The notes beneath the pieces are model-generated. The model was not told the origin of the DNA. It saw nothing but the letters and a program-made list of their open reading frames with translations, and did not search any database. Shown one piece after another: positions 1 to 6,102 of a stretch of DNA of 6,102 bases. The position numbers and the translations under genes are program-made. The stretch's first letter is position 1. Every line of letters begins with the position of its first letter. The stretch comes from Lachnospiraceae bacterium (GTDB taxonomy: Bacteria; Bacillota_A; Clostridia; Lachnospirales; Lachnospiraceae): contig JAGCAV010000450.1 in assembly GCA_017652545.1 (NCBI GenBank), positions 1 to 6,102 on the forward strand. The letters run 5' to 3'.

Positions 1-225
1 ACGGACGACGGCATCCGCCTGGAGAGAGCCCTCAGGCGGGAACGTTCGCAGGCGGCTCCCCAGTATGAGGAGATGTGCAGAAGGTTTCTGGCTGACCAGA
101 AGGACTTTTCCGGGAAAAAGCTGAAGCAGGCAGGAATAGAAAGGACTTTTCCGAACAATTCATCCCTGGATGAATGTATCAGCGGGATCGTTTCCTTTCT
201 GCGTGATAACGAACAAAATGAATAA
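1..225 (+). CDS. Guanylate-kinase-like nucleotide kinase, C-terminal fragment (5' end outside window)
   Basis: Frame 1 is open from the first base to a TAA at 223-225, giving 74 residues of a C-terminus with no start in the window. The fragment starts TDDGIRLERALRRER and continues with QYEEMCRRFLAD, KDFS and QAGIERTF, ending in an acidic/amide tail (DNEQNE). From memory this arginine-rich lid-like helix followed by CRRFLAD and an AGI..RF segment matches the C-terminus of guanylate-kinase-like P-loop proteins in Lachnospiraceae, which would phosphorylate GMP or a related nucleotide in the cytoplasm. The P-loop and nucleotide-binding core lie outside the window, so substrate cannot be judged. 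The gene ends 47 bases before the phosphoglucomutase start, on the same strand, with no obvious terminator between them. It could instead be another nucleotide kinase of the same fold. Confidence 0.7.
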   Translation, partial: TDDGIRLERALRRERSQAAPQYEEMCRRFLADQKDFSGKKLKQAGIERTFPNNSSLDECISGIVSFLRDNEQNE

Positions 226-272
226 AGAGAAGGCAGCAATCTAACAAGCATACCGAAAGGGAGGAGTGGACT

Positions 273-1955
273 ATGTATCAGGACGACTATAAACGCTGGC
301 TGGAAGCAGATCTGCTTGACTATGACCTGAAAAAGGAACTGCAGGACATAGAGGGAGATGATAATGCCATTAAAGAGCGCTTTGCCGTCAAGCTGGAGTT
401 TGGTACAGCAGGCCTGCGTGGAACGCTAGGCGCAGGTACCAACCTGATGAACATCTGGGTGGTCAGGCAGGCGACCCAGGGTGTGGCTGACTGGGTGAAG
501 ACCCAGGGCGGGACCCAGACCGTGGCGATCAGCTATGACAGCAGACTGAAGGGCTGGAATTTTGCCAGAGACGCGGCGGGCGTGCTGGCGGCCAACGGAA
601 TCAATGTGCGCATCTACGACGAACTGATGCCGGTTCCTGGCCTGAGCTTCGCGACCCGTTACTATCACTGCAACGCGGGCATCATGGTCACAGCCTCCCA
701 TAACCCCGCAAAGTATAACGGCTACAAGGCGTACGGGCCGGACGGATGCCAGATGACCGATGAGGCGGCCGCAGTGGTCTACGATTCGATCCAGAAGACG
801 GATGTGCTGACCGGCGCGAAATACATGTCATTCGCTGAGGGCGTGGAAAAGGGCCTGATCAGATTTGTGGGCGATGACTGCAAGGATGCGCTCTATGCGG
901 CGATCGAGAGCCGCCAGGTACGTCCGGGCCTGTGCAAAACAGCAGGATTAAAGCTGGCATACTCTCCGCTGAACGGAACCGGCCTCGTCCCGGTGACGAG
1001 AGTCCTGCAGGACATCGGCATTACCGACATCAGCATCGTTCCCGAGCAGGAATACCCCAACGGTTATTTCACGACCTGCTCATACCCCAATCCGGAGATC
1101 TTTGCCGCCCTTGAAAAGGGCCTTGAACTGGCGAAGGAGATCGGCGCTGATCTGATGCTGGCCACGGATCCGGATGCTGACAGGGTCGGCATTGCCATGC
1201 GCTGCCCGGACGGCAGCTATGAGCTGGTCTCCGGCAATGAGATGGGCGTCCTGCTGCTGGACTACATCTGCGCGGGAAGAATCGAGAAAGGCACCATGCC
1301 GAAGGATCCGGTCGCGGTCATGTCACTCGTGTCAACGCCGCTGGCAGACAAGGTTGCTGAGCATTACGGCGTGGAACTGCGCCATGTGCTGACCGGCTTC
1401 AAGTGGATCGGCGATCAGATCGCCGGGCTGGAGGCAAAGGGTGAGGAAGAGCGCTTTATCTTCGGTTTTGAAGAGAGCTACGGATATCTGGCCGGCACAT
1501 ATGTGCGTGACAAGGATGCCATCATCGGCTCCATGCTGATCTGTGAGATGGCCGCATACTACAGGAGCATCGGCTCCTCCATCAAGCAGAGACTGGAGGA
1601 GATCTATGCGCAGTACGGCAGATACCTCAACCAGATCGACAGCTTCGAATTCCCGGGCCTGACCGGCATGGACAAGATGAAGGGGATCATGACCTCCCTC
1701 AGGGAAGAACCCCTTGCCGAGATCGGCGGCGTGAAAGTGGCGGATACGATCGACTACCTTGACACTGCGGCGACCGGACTTCCGAAATCAAATGTCCTCC
1801 GGCTCGGACTGGAGGATGGCGGCGTTGTGATCGTGCGGCCGTCCGGAACAGAGCCCAAGATCAAGGCATATTACACGACAAAGGGCAAAGACAGGGATGA
1901 GGCACAGGCAAAGAAGGATGCCCTCTCTGCCGCGCTTGCGCCGGTCTTTGCGTAA
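273..1955 (+). CDS. pgcA: Alpha-phosphoglucomutase / phosphohexomutase (phospho-sugar mutase)
   Basis: This 560-residue protein is a complete member of the alpha-D-phosphohexomutase superfamily, which interconverts glucose-1-phosphate and glucose-6-phosphate (or mannose phosphates) in the cytoplasm through a phosphoserine intermediate. Visible in order: FGTAGLRG at about 43-50, the catalytic serine loop TASHNP (Ser142 at 140-145), the metal loop DPDADR (299-304, Asp299/301/303), the sugar-binding GFEESYGY (398-405) and the C-terminal phosphate-binding RPSGTEPK (522-529). All four domains are therefore present with key residues intact. Length fits the long Firmicutes PgcA type rather than the roughly 450-residue GlmM/ManB type. 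The ATG at 273 follows AAGGGAGG at 257-264 with an 8-base spacer, which supports this start. Its stop is six bases before the thiamine diphosphokinase ATG. The family is sure; preference for glucose over mannose phosphate is inferred from length and type. Confidence 0.95.
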   Translation: MYQDDYKRWLEADLLDYDLKKELQDIEGDDNAIKERFAVKLEFGTAGLRGTLGAGTNLMNIWVVRQATQGVADWVKTQGGTQTVAISYDSRLKGWNFARDAAGVLAANGINVRIYDELMPVPGLSFATRYYHCNAGIMVTASHNPAKYNGYKAYGPDGCQMTDEAAAVVYDSIQKTDVLTGAKYMSFAEGVEKGLIRFVGDDCKDALYAAIESRQVRPGLCKTAGLKLAYSPLNGTGLVPVTRVLQDIGITDISIVPEQEYPNGYFTTCSYPNPEIFAALEKGLELAKEIGADLMLATDPDADRVGIAMRCPDGSYELVSGNEMGVLLLDYICAGRIEKGTMPKDPVAVMSLVSTPLADKVAEHYGVELRHVLTGFKWIGDQIAGLEAKGEEERFIFGFEESYGYLAGTYVRDKDAIIGSMLICEMAAYYRSIGSSIKQRLEEIYAQYGRYLNQIDSFEFPGLTGMDKMKGIMTSLREEPLAEIGGVKVADTIDYLDTAATGLPKSNVLRLGLEDGGVVIVRPSGTEPKIKAYYTTKGKDRDEAQAKKDALSAALAPVFA

Positions 1956-1956
1956 C

Positions 1957-1960
1957 GGAG
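1957..1960 (+). promoter_or_regulatory. Unusually close GGAG ahead of the thiamine diphosphokinase start
   Basis: The only Shine-Dalgarno-like element before the ATG at 1962 is GGAG at 1957-1960, leaving a one-base spacer, too short for normal independent initiation. The mutase stop TAA (1953-1955) lies just upstream and in the same reading frame. Translation of the second gene is therefore best explained by ribosomes that finish the mutase and reinitiate (translational coupling). This is inference from spacing. Confidence 0.45.
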
Positions 1961-1961
1961 A

Positions 1962-2678
1962 ATGAATATCAGAACGGAATACAAAACCGGCCATGGCCGG
2001 TGCCTCCTGATTACAGGGGGAACACTGGAGGCAGCGTTTGCTGCCTCCTGGTTTCATCGTACGGAAAATGCTGAGCAGGACACATGGGACCATGTGATTG
2101 CCGCGGATGCCGGTCTTAAGGTATGCCGGGAGGCGGGCATTTTTCCGGACCATATCGTGGGAGATTTTGACTCGCTGGTCCTGCAGGATGCGGAAGGAGA
2201 ACTTCTGGAATCATACCAGCGGGCGGGCAGTGTGATCCGCCGGTACAAACCGGAGAAGGATTTTACCGACACACAGATCGGGGCGGAACTGGCGCTGGAG
2301 CTCGGGTGTGACAGGATCACCGTACTCGGAGGGACCGGCAGCAGGATCGACCATGTGCTTGGCAACCTGCAGACCATGGAGCTGGTGATGCGGCAGGGGG
2401 CGGACATGATCCTGGTGGATCCGGCAAACCGGATCAGCATGCACCGGGAGCCTTTTCGGATCAGACGCTCCGCCCAGTGGGGACATTACGTCTCACTGAT
2501 TCCCTGGGGAGGAGATGTGAAAGGCCTGACGCTGCGCGGGTTTAAATATCCGCTGACAAATGCGGATTTCCCGAGTGCCGGGAGCCTTGGGATCAGCAAT
2601 GAAGTGGCGGAAGAAGAAGGCGTGGTCACGTTTGCCGGCGGAACACTGATCATGGTCGAGTCGAGAGACCTGGTTTAA
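1962..2678 (+). CDS. thiN: Thiamine diphosphokinase (thiamine pyrophosphokinase)
   Basis: This 238-residue cytoplasmic enzyme transfers a pyrophosphate from ATP to thiamine to make the cofactor thiamine diphosphate. Family hallmarks appear in order: an N-terminal strand and glycine turn (LLITGG, 15-20), DHVIAADAGL (43-52), IVGDFDSL (65-72), the acidic catalytic patch EKDFTDTQ (98-105), GGTGSRIDHVLGN (123-135), and a C-terminal thiamine-binding beta domain with SLIPWGG (178-184), RGFKYPL (192-198) and ISNE (211-214). Length is normal to slightly long for the family (about 210-220); the excess is a roughly 12-residue head before the first strand and an insert near 30-42. The ATG at 1962 is the only ATG between the preceding in-frame stop and the first conserved strand, so the start is well constrained despite a poorly spaced ribosome binding site. 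In many Firmicutes this gene follows rsgA and rpe; here it follows a sugar mutase. Confidence 0.95.
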   Translation: MNIRTEYKTGHGRCLLITGGTLEAAFAASWFHRTENAEQDTWDHVIAADAGLKVCREAGIFPDHIVGDFDSLVLQDAEGELLESYQRAGSVIRRYKPEKDFTDTQIGAELALELGCDRITVLGGTGSRIDHVLGNLQTMELVMRQGADMILVDPANRISMHREPFRIRRSAQWGHYVSLIPWGGDVKGLTLRGFKYPLTNADFPSAGSLGISNEVAEEEGVVTFAGGTLIMVESRDLV

Positions 2679-2761
2679 GAGAGTGGAGTGTGGAGAGTTG
2701 AGAGTGGAGCTTCACGGGAGTGGAGCTTTATGAGAGTGGAGTCTGGAGAGTTGAGAGTGGA
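2679..2761 (+). repeat. Purine-rich direct-repeat block between thiN and the glucosaminidase gene
   Basis: The core GAGAGTGGA occurs four times, starting at 2679, 2700, 2732 and 2753, with a degenerate GGGAGTGGA at 2716. The spacing is 21, 32 and 21 bases. As a larger unit, 2679-2708 and 2732-2761 are 30-bp direct repeats with 29 identities; the one difference is G at 2690 versus C at 2743. A second short repeat, GAGTGGAGCTT, occurs at 2702-2712 and 2718-2728. The plus strand is almost free of C across the block. It starts immediately after the thiN stop and ends 16 bases before the next ATG. I see no hairpin with a T-run, no clear -35/-10 pair and no conserved gene in it. Purine-rich repeats of this look are, from memory, scattered between genes in gut Clostridia; their function is not known to me. 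Confidence 0.85.
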
Positions 2762-2777
2762 ATAAGGGGCTGCGGGT

Positions 2778-3767
2778 ATGAAGGAAATGATGAAAAGGTA
2801 CAGGACGCTTTTCGGTCTGCTGGTGGTGCTGGCCTGCCTGATGATGGCGGGCAGCGCTGTTCAGGCAGCGAATATTAAAGTGCCTTCCGGATCGGAGGTG
2901 CTCTCCGGGGGAAAATGGAAAGGCAAACGCGTCAACGGAAAGAAGAAGTTCCGGTATAAAAAGGAAAACGGCAAATTTGCCAAAAACGGCTGGAAGAAGA
3001 TCGAAGGGGCCTGGTACTGCGTTGACAAGAGCGGATATGTGTACACCGGCCTGAAAAAGATCAACGGGAGCTATTTTTATTTCAAGCGGAGCACCACGGC
3101 CGGAACAGCCGGAAAAATGCAGACCGGCCTGGTCACGATCAGCGGAAAGCAATACGGATTTAAAACGTCTGGCAGCGCAGGGTCCAGAGGCGCCCGGTTT
3201 GAAAGTGTATGGGCGACAGTCAAGGGCACAGAATACTATTTCCGGAAGGATGGCAGCGTGCATCCCCAGAGCCGGCTGAGCGAGGAGGAATTCATTGAAA
3301 AGATCGGTCCCCTTGCGAAGGAGGATATGAAGAACACCGGCATCCTTGCTTCCGTGACCATCGCCCAGGCGATCCTGGAGAGCGGATACGGCAGCACCAG
3401 CCTTGCCATGGAAGCCAACAATTTCTTCGGAATGAAGGCGCAGCTTTCCGGCAACACCTGGGATTCCGACTGGGCCGGCGCCACATTCTCAAAGAAGACC
3501 CAGGAGTGGTACGGCAAGGGGTTTGTGACGATCACAGCCGAGTTCAGGGCTTATCCGGACATGTCCGACAGCATCCGCGATCACTCCAACTATCTCCGGT
3601 CTGCGAAGAACGGAAGCAAACTGCGCTATGCCGGAGTGATTGGAAACAAAAACTACAAAAAAACGATCCAGCTGATCAAGGACGGCGGATACGCAACGGA
3701 TCCGAATTACGTGACCAAGATCTGCTCAATTATCCAGAGATTCAACCTGACAAAATACGACAAGTGA
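2778..3767 (+). CDS. Exported N-acetylglucosaminidase (GH73-type) with cell-wall-binding repeats
   Basis: This 329-residue protein is predicted to be secreted and to cut the glycan strands of peptidoglycan. Residues 1-30 form a signal peptide: basic start (KEMMKRYR), hydrophobic core (LFGLLVVLACLMMAG) and a VQA signal peptidase I site before ANIK. Residues 44-161 hold about five degenerate 17-27-residue aromatic/glycine repeats, for example GWKKIEGAWYCVDKSGYVYT (71-90), GLKKINGSYFYF (91-102) and VKGTEYYFRKDGS (148-160), like cell-wall/choline-binding repeats. Residues 167-325 are the glucosaminidase domain, with AQAILESGYG (catalytic Glu201), NNFFGMKA (214-221), FRAYPDMSDSIRDH (256-269) and GGYATDPNY (303-311). 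The ATG at 2778 has AAGGGG at 2764-2769 with an 8-base spacer; Met4 or Met5 would also leave a workable signal peptide. The acyltransferase gene begins 30 bases downstream. Likely roles are wall turnover or cell separation; the exact bond cut is inferred from the family. Confidence 0.92.
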   Translation: MKEMMKRYRTLFGLLVVLACLMMAGSAVQAANIKVPSGSEVLSGGKWKGKRVNGKKKFRYKKENGKFAKNGWKKIEGAWYCVDKSGYVYTGLKKINGSYFYFKRSTTAGTAGKMQTGLVTISGKQYGFKTSGSAGSRGARFESVWATVKGTEYYFRKDGSVHPQSRLSEEEFIEKIGPLAKEDMKNTGILASVTIAQAILESGYGSTSLAMEANNFFGMKAQLSGNTWDSDWAGATFSKKTQEWYGKGFVTITAEFRAYPDMSDSIRDHSNYLRSAKNGSKLRYAGVIGNKNYKKTIQLIKDGGYATDPNYVTKICSIIQRFNLTKYDK

Positions 3768-3797
3768 ATGTGACGATCAGCAGATTCGGGGGATGAA

Positions 3798-4811
3798 ATG
3801 GAAAGGAAGCACTACGACGAGATAGACATGTGTAAAGGGATCGGGATCATCCTGGTCGTCCTTGGTCATGCGCTCAAACAGACCGGTTCGGTGAGCAATG
3901 CCGTGGCGATCCCGTTGTCAGTGATCTACAGTTTTCATATGCCCCTGTTTTTTATGCTCTCCGGATTCCTGGCCGTATCCCTTCTGGACCTGGAAGGGGG
4001 CGTGTTTTCTGCCGCCAGACGCAGATGGATCGGAAAAAGAGCCGTAAGGCTGCTGATCCCGTACGCCGTTATGAGCCTGCTGTATGTTCCGCTGAAGCTC
4101 TGGATGAACAGGTTCGCGCTGAAGACCTGGGAACCGGGCAGTGCCTGGCGGATCCTGATCGGCGACAGCCCCAACACCGCCATGTGGTTTCTGTACATCC
4201 TGTTCCTGTGCTGTCTGGTCGGCGCGCTGCTGGTGCGCAGGAGCAACCTGAACCTGGTCTTTTTCGCAGCCATGCTGTTCAGTTCGGCTGCCTATGCGCT
4301 GAACTGGCAGATCAGGTTTCCCCGGTACTTTGTCTTCTTCGTGCTCGGACTGATGCTTCGCGAGTATTATGAGGCATTTGAGGCGCTTCTGGAGACCCGG
4401 CAGGCAGCCGCCGTATCACTGATCTTTTTCGTGATCGGCAACATCATGGGCTTCAGGTACGGAGGCCTCTGGTATTTTCTGACAGCCGTCACCGGCAGCC
4501 ATCTGTGCCTGTGCCTGTCAGACTATATCAGTGACCGGCTTGAGGTCCATTCCAGACGCGGCTCGGCACATTCCTGGCAGCTTGCCGCAGGCTGGATTCG
4601 GGCTGCAGGGCTGATCTCCATGGATATCTATATCTTTTCGGAGCCGGTGATCACCGCGATCCGTCTGCTTACCTGGAATATTCTGCATCTGCCGGCATGG
4701 CTCTGCATTCTGCTGTGCTTTGCAGGCGGGCTGCTGATCCCGGTCCCGGTCTGCCGGTATATCGTGAGGCGTGTCGGGGTTCTGAGGCTGCTGTTCCTGG
4801 GAGAGAAATGA
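3798..4811 (+). CDS. Membrane acyltransferase, Acyltransferase 3 / OafA-like superfamily
   Basis: This 337-residue protein is an integral membrane enzyme with about ten hydrophobic segments (roughly 14-26, 36-61, 82-103, 128-146, 150-168, 175-188, 203-219, 224-242, 266-283, 297-319). The N-terminus carries family marks: RKHYDEIDMCKGIGIILVVL leading to GH (His24), then SFHMPLFFMLSGFL (45-58, His47), RLLIPY (84-89) and MWFLYILF (129-136). Family members move an acyl group, often acetyl, from a cytoplasmic donor to sugars of surface polysaccharides, lipids or peptidoglycan. It resembles the short fucose-4-O-acetylase-like subgroup, with no C-terminal SGNH domain. The late segment ISMDIYIFSEPVI (273-285) corresponds to a region that often has a His; here the position reads Ser. 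GGGGGA at 3788-3793 precedes the ATG by four bases, a short spacer. It follows the glucosaminidase gene by 30 bases and is probably co-transcribed. The acceptor cannot be told from sequence. Confidence 0.88.
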   Translation: MERKHYDEIDMCKGIGIILVVLGHALKQTGSVSNAVAIPLSVIYSFHMPLFFMLSGFLAVSLLDLEGGVFSAARRRWIGKRAVRLLIPYAVMSLLYVPLKLWMNRFALKTWEPGSAWRILIGDSPNTAMWFLYILFLCCLVGALLVRRSNLNLVFFAAMLFSSAAYALNWQIRFPRYFVFFVLGLMLREYYEAFEALLETRQAAAVSLIFFVIGNIMGFRYGGLWYFLTAVTGSHLCLCLSDYISDRLEVHSRRGSAHSWQLAAGWIRAAGLISMDIYIFSEPVITAIRLLTWNILHLPAWLCILLCFAGGLLIPVPVCRYIVRRVGVLRLLFLGEK

Positions 4812-4820
4812 CGCAGTCTC
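4812..4820. other. Nine-base convergent gene junction
   Basis: The acyltransferase TGA ends at 4811 and the minus-strand NorD-like stop (TAG read on the minus strand) occupies 4821-4823. Nine bases separate the genes, so any terminators must lie within coding sequence. An imperfect stem can be drawn between 4797-4803 and 4831-4837 with a 27-base loop, but it has no flanking T-run, so I do not call a terminator. Confidence 0.7.
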
Positions 4821-6101
4821 CTAAGCAAGGCTCCCGGTGTCCTGCTCCAGAAGCCTGTGAAGATAAAGACCGACGATCCTGGAAAAATTCCGGATATCCC
4901 GCACATACGCAAAGTCCTTTCCGAAGATGAGTTTTTCAGCGGAAAGGTCTTTTTCTTTTCCGGTAAAAACGCCCAGCACATAAACGCCCTGCGCGCGCAG
5001 GGACCGGATCTCGAAGGCCGTGTCCTTCACACCGTAATCTCCGCAGTAAGGCACGGGATTGCGGGAACCGGGACGGTTCACGATCACGTCGTTGGGCTTT
5101 CCGTCTGAAAGGACGATCAGGATCCGGTTTTCCTCACGGCGCTGCAGAAGCGTGTCTCCCGCGGCACGGATCGCCAGGCCGTCGCGGTTGTTGGAGGATG
5201 TGACGAACTGCAGGACTTTCTGATCTGCCTGAGGCGGCTCATCAAAATCCCGCAGTCTCTGCATGATGGTGTAATCCCAGAAAGCACAGAAACTCTCGAT
5301 CCGGTGGGGAAGGCCGATCCCCGAGAGCGCCGCGCTGATGATATAGGCCTGAATGGCAACCAGGCCCTGCCGCTCCCGCTGGGATCCGCTTCCGTCCATC
5401 AGGATCTCTACGGCAAACTCGGTGGAGAGCGCTTTTGTGGTGCGGTAGAACAGCTTTCCCGGGTCTTCCAGCCGGCCGACCTTCCACAGCCTGGCGGGAA
5501 TGACGGTGCCCGCGGTGGACGGAATCTGCTCGGTCATGGTCCTCAGCTCCAGTGCCCTCTTCAGGTAAGCGGTAAGGCTTTCCACATTGCGCCGGATCAC
5601 ATTCTGCATGTTCAGGAACAGGCGCTGGTTGTTCCTGACATGGCGGACGGCATTGACATGCTGGGCGTTGACAATGACGGGATTTACGGCAACTCCGTCG
5701 GTGTAGTAGAGGGAACAGTCAGCATGGGCACCCCGGCAGAGCCGGTAGCACAGCCTCTTTGTCTGGGCTTCACTCATATAGGATCTTCCGAAAGTCAGCT
5801 CTACATATCCATGCATCTTTTCCAGCGCGGCCTCGTCCACCCGGATGATCTGCCTGGCTTTTCTTTTCTTCTCTTTTTTCTGCTTTTCTTCGGAGGGCTC
5901 CGCGTCAAAACGGGTCACAAGATCGGCTTCGTCCTTCAGAAGCCGTTCCAGCGTTTCTGCCCAGGCTTCCTCCTCCGCGAAGGACCGCCAGTCGGTCTCG
6001 CGCATCTCTTCCAGTGTGACGGCCAGGATTTTATCCAGGTCACCGTGCAATCTTTCAAACTGAGGATCGATGACGGTATTGTAAAGAATGTCAACTGCGC
6101 G
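4821..6101 (-). CDS. NorD-like von Willebrand factor A domain protein (5' end outside window)
   Basis: The minus-strand frame is open from the right edge to the stop at 4821-4823, giving 426 visible residues without a start. A TTG at 6050-6048 could be read as a start but lacks a ribosome binding site, and the 17 upstream codons read naturally (RAVDILYNTVIDPQFER), so it is probably an internal Leu. Numbering from that Leu: an acidic helical segment (18-58), a Lys-rich linker (KQKKEKKRKARQ, 56-67), a helical region, then a VWA domain from about 210. The VWA domain has the MIDAS motif DGSGS (219-223), NNRDG (287-291), LSDGKPND (314-321), DYGVKDT (338-344) and FGKDFAYVRD (376-385). This series matches NorD/CobT-type VWA proteins, which in known systems work with MoxR-class AAA+ ATPases to insert metals or mature target enzymes in the cytoplasm. 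The partner gene would lie beyond the right edge. The true substrate is unknown, and annotation as nitric oxide reductase activation protein would be by homology only. Confidence 0.85.
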   Translation of the reverse strand, partial: RAVDILYNTVIDPQFERLHGDLDKILAVTLEEMRETDWRSFAEEEAWAETLERLLKDEADLVTRFDAEPSEEKQKKEKKRKARQIIRVDEAALEKMHGYVELTFGRSYMSEAQTKRLCYRLCRGAHADCSLYYTDGVAVNPVIVNAQHVNAVRHVRNNQRLFLNMQNVIRRNVESLTAYLKRALELRTMTEQIPSTAGTVIPARLWKVGRLEDPGKLFYRTTKALSTEFAVEILMDGSGSQRERQGLVAIQAYIISAALSGIGLPHRIESFCAFWDYTIMQRLRDFDEPPQADQKVLQFVTSSNNRDGLAIRAAGDTLLQRREENRILIVLSDGKPNDVIVNRPGSRNPVPYCGDYGVKDTAFEIRSLRAQGVYVLGVFTGKEKDLSAEKLIFGKDFAYVRDIRNFSRIVGLYLHRLLEQDTGSLA

Positions 6102-6102
6102 G

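Noticed and set aside
2698..2777. Promoter within the repeat block (TTGAGA at 2698 or 2751 as a -35)
   Set aside because: No -10-like hexamer lies 16-18 bases downstream of either; the TTGAGA matches come from the repeat unit itself.
2829..2837. Lipobox ending at Cys20 (VLAC) in the glucosaminidase, suggesting a lipoprotein
   Set aside because: The residues after Cys20 (LMMAGSAVQA) remain hydrophobic and end in a good signal peptidase I site, which fits a secreted protein better than a lipoprotein.
2712..3263. 183-codon open frame on the minus strand opposite the glucosaminidase
   Set aside because: It lies antisense to a well-supported signal peptide and repeat region, ends in the repeat block, and has a composition typical of a shadow frame with no recognisable domain.
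3506..3796. 96-codon open frame overlapping the glucosaminidase 3' end
   Set aside because: It is a +2 shadow of the conserved glucosaminidase domain, has no recognisable motif and no convincing ribosome binding site.
3935..4273. 112-codon open frame antisense to the acyltransferase
   Set aside because: It is an Arg/Ser-rich antisense shadow of a clear membrane protein, with no independent evidence.
4796..4838. Bidirectional terminator hairpin at the convergent junction
   Set aside because: The stem is about seven pairs including a G-T pair, the loop is 27 bases, and neither side has a T-run.
6048..6050. TTG as the start of the NorD-like gene
   Set aside because: No Shine-Dalgarno lies upstream, the frame stays open to the window edge with sensible residues, and NorD-type proteins have longer N-terminal regions, so the codon is more likely an internal Leu of a truncated gene.

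Overview
The window looks like a chromosomal segment from a fairly GC-rich member of the Clostridia, most likely Lachnospiraceae. The grounds are Gram-positive style ribosome binding sites, a Firmicutes-type long phosphohexomutase, a secreted glucosaminidase with clostridial cell-wall-binding repeats, and a guanylate-kinase-like tail of a type I associate with Lachnospiraceae. This placement is inferred from protein character, not from a database search.

Layout: (1) bases 1-225 hold the C-terminal 74 codons of a plus-strand guanylate-kinase-like protein. (2) 273-1955 encodes a complete alpha-phosphoglucomutase/phosphohexomutase. (3) 1962-2678 encodes thiamine diphosphokinase, starting six bases after the mutase stop and in the same frame. 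(4) 2679-2761 is a purine-rich non-coding stretch built from repeats of GAGAGTGGA, including two 30-bp copies that differ at one base. (5) 2778-3767 encodes an exported glucosaminidase (GH73-type) with cell-wall-binding repeats. (6) 3798-4811 encodes a polytopic membrane acyltransferase of the Acyltransferase 3 / OafA-like superfamily. (7) 4821-6101, on the minus strand and cut by the right edge, encodes a NorD-like von Willebrand factor A protein. It converges on the acyltransferase with only nine bases between the two stop codons.

Function: the mutase feeds glucose-1-phosphate metabolism, and thus possibly nucleotide sugars and surface glycans. The glucosaminidase and acyltransferase both point to the cell envelope. 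Thiamine diphosphokinase makes the cofactor TPP and is probably translated by coupling to the mutase gene. The plus-strand genes are closely spaced with no clear terminator between them, so they may be transcribed together, but no promoter could be identified with confidence. The NorD-like gene belongs to a separate minus-strand unit whose upstream part (commonly a MoxR-type AAA+ ATPase in this family) lies outside the window.

I see no mobile element, tRNA, rRNA, CRISPR array or clear defence system. The window is largely housekeeping and envelope functions. The repeat block and the tightly coupled mutase/thiamine kinase junction are the least ordinary parts.
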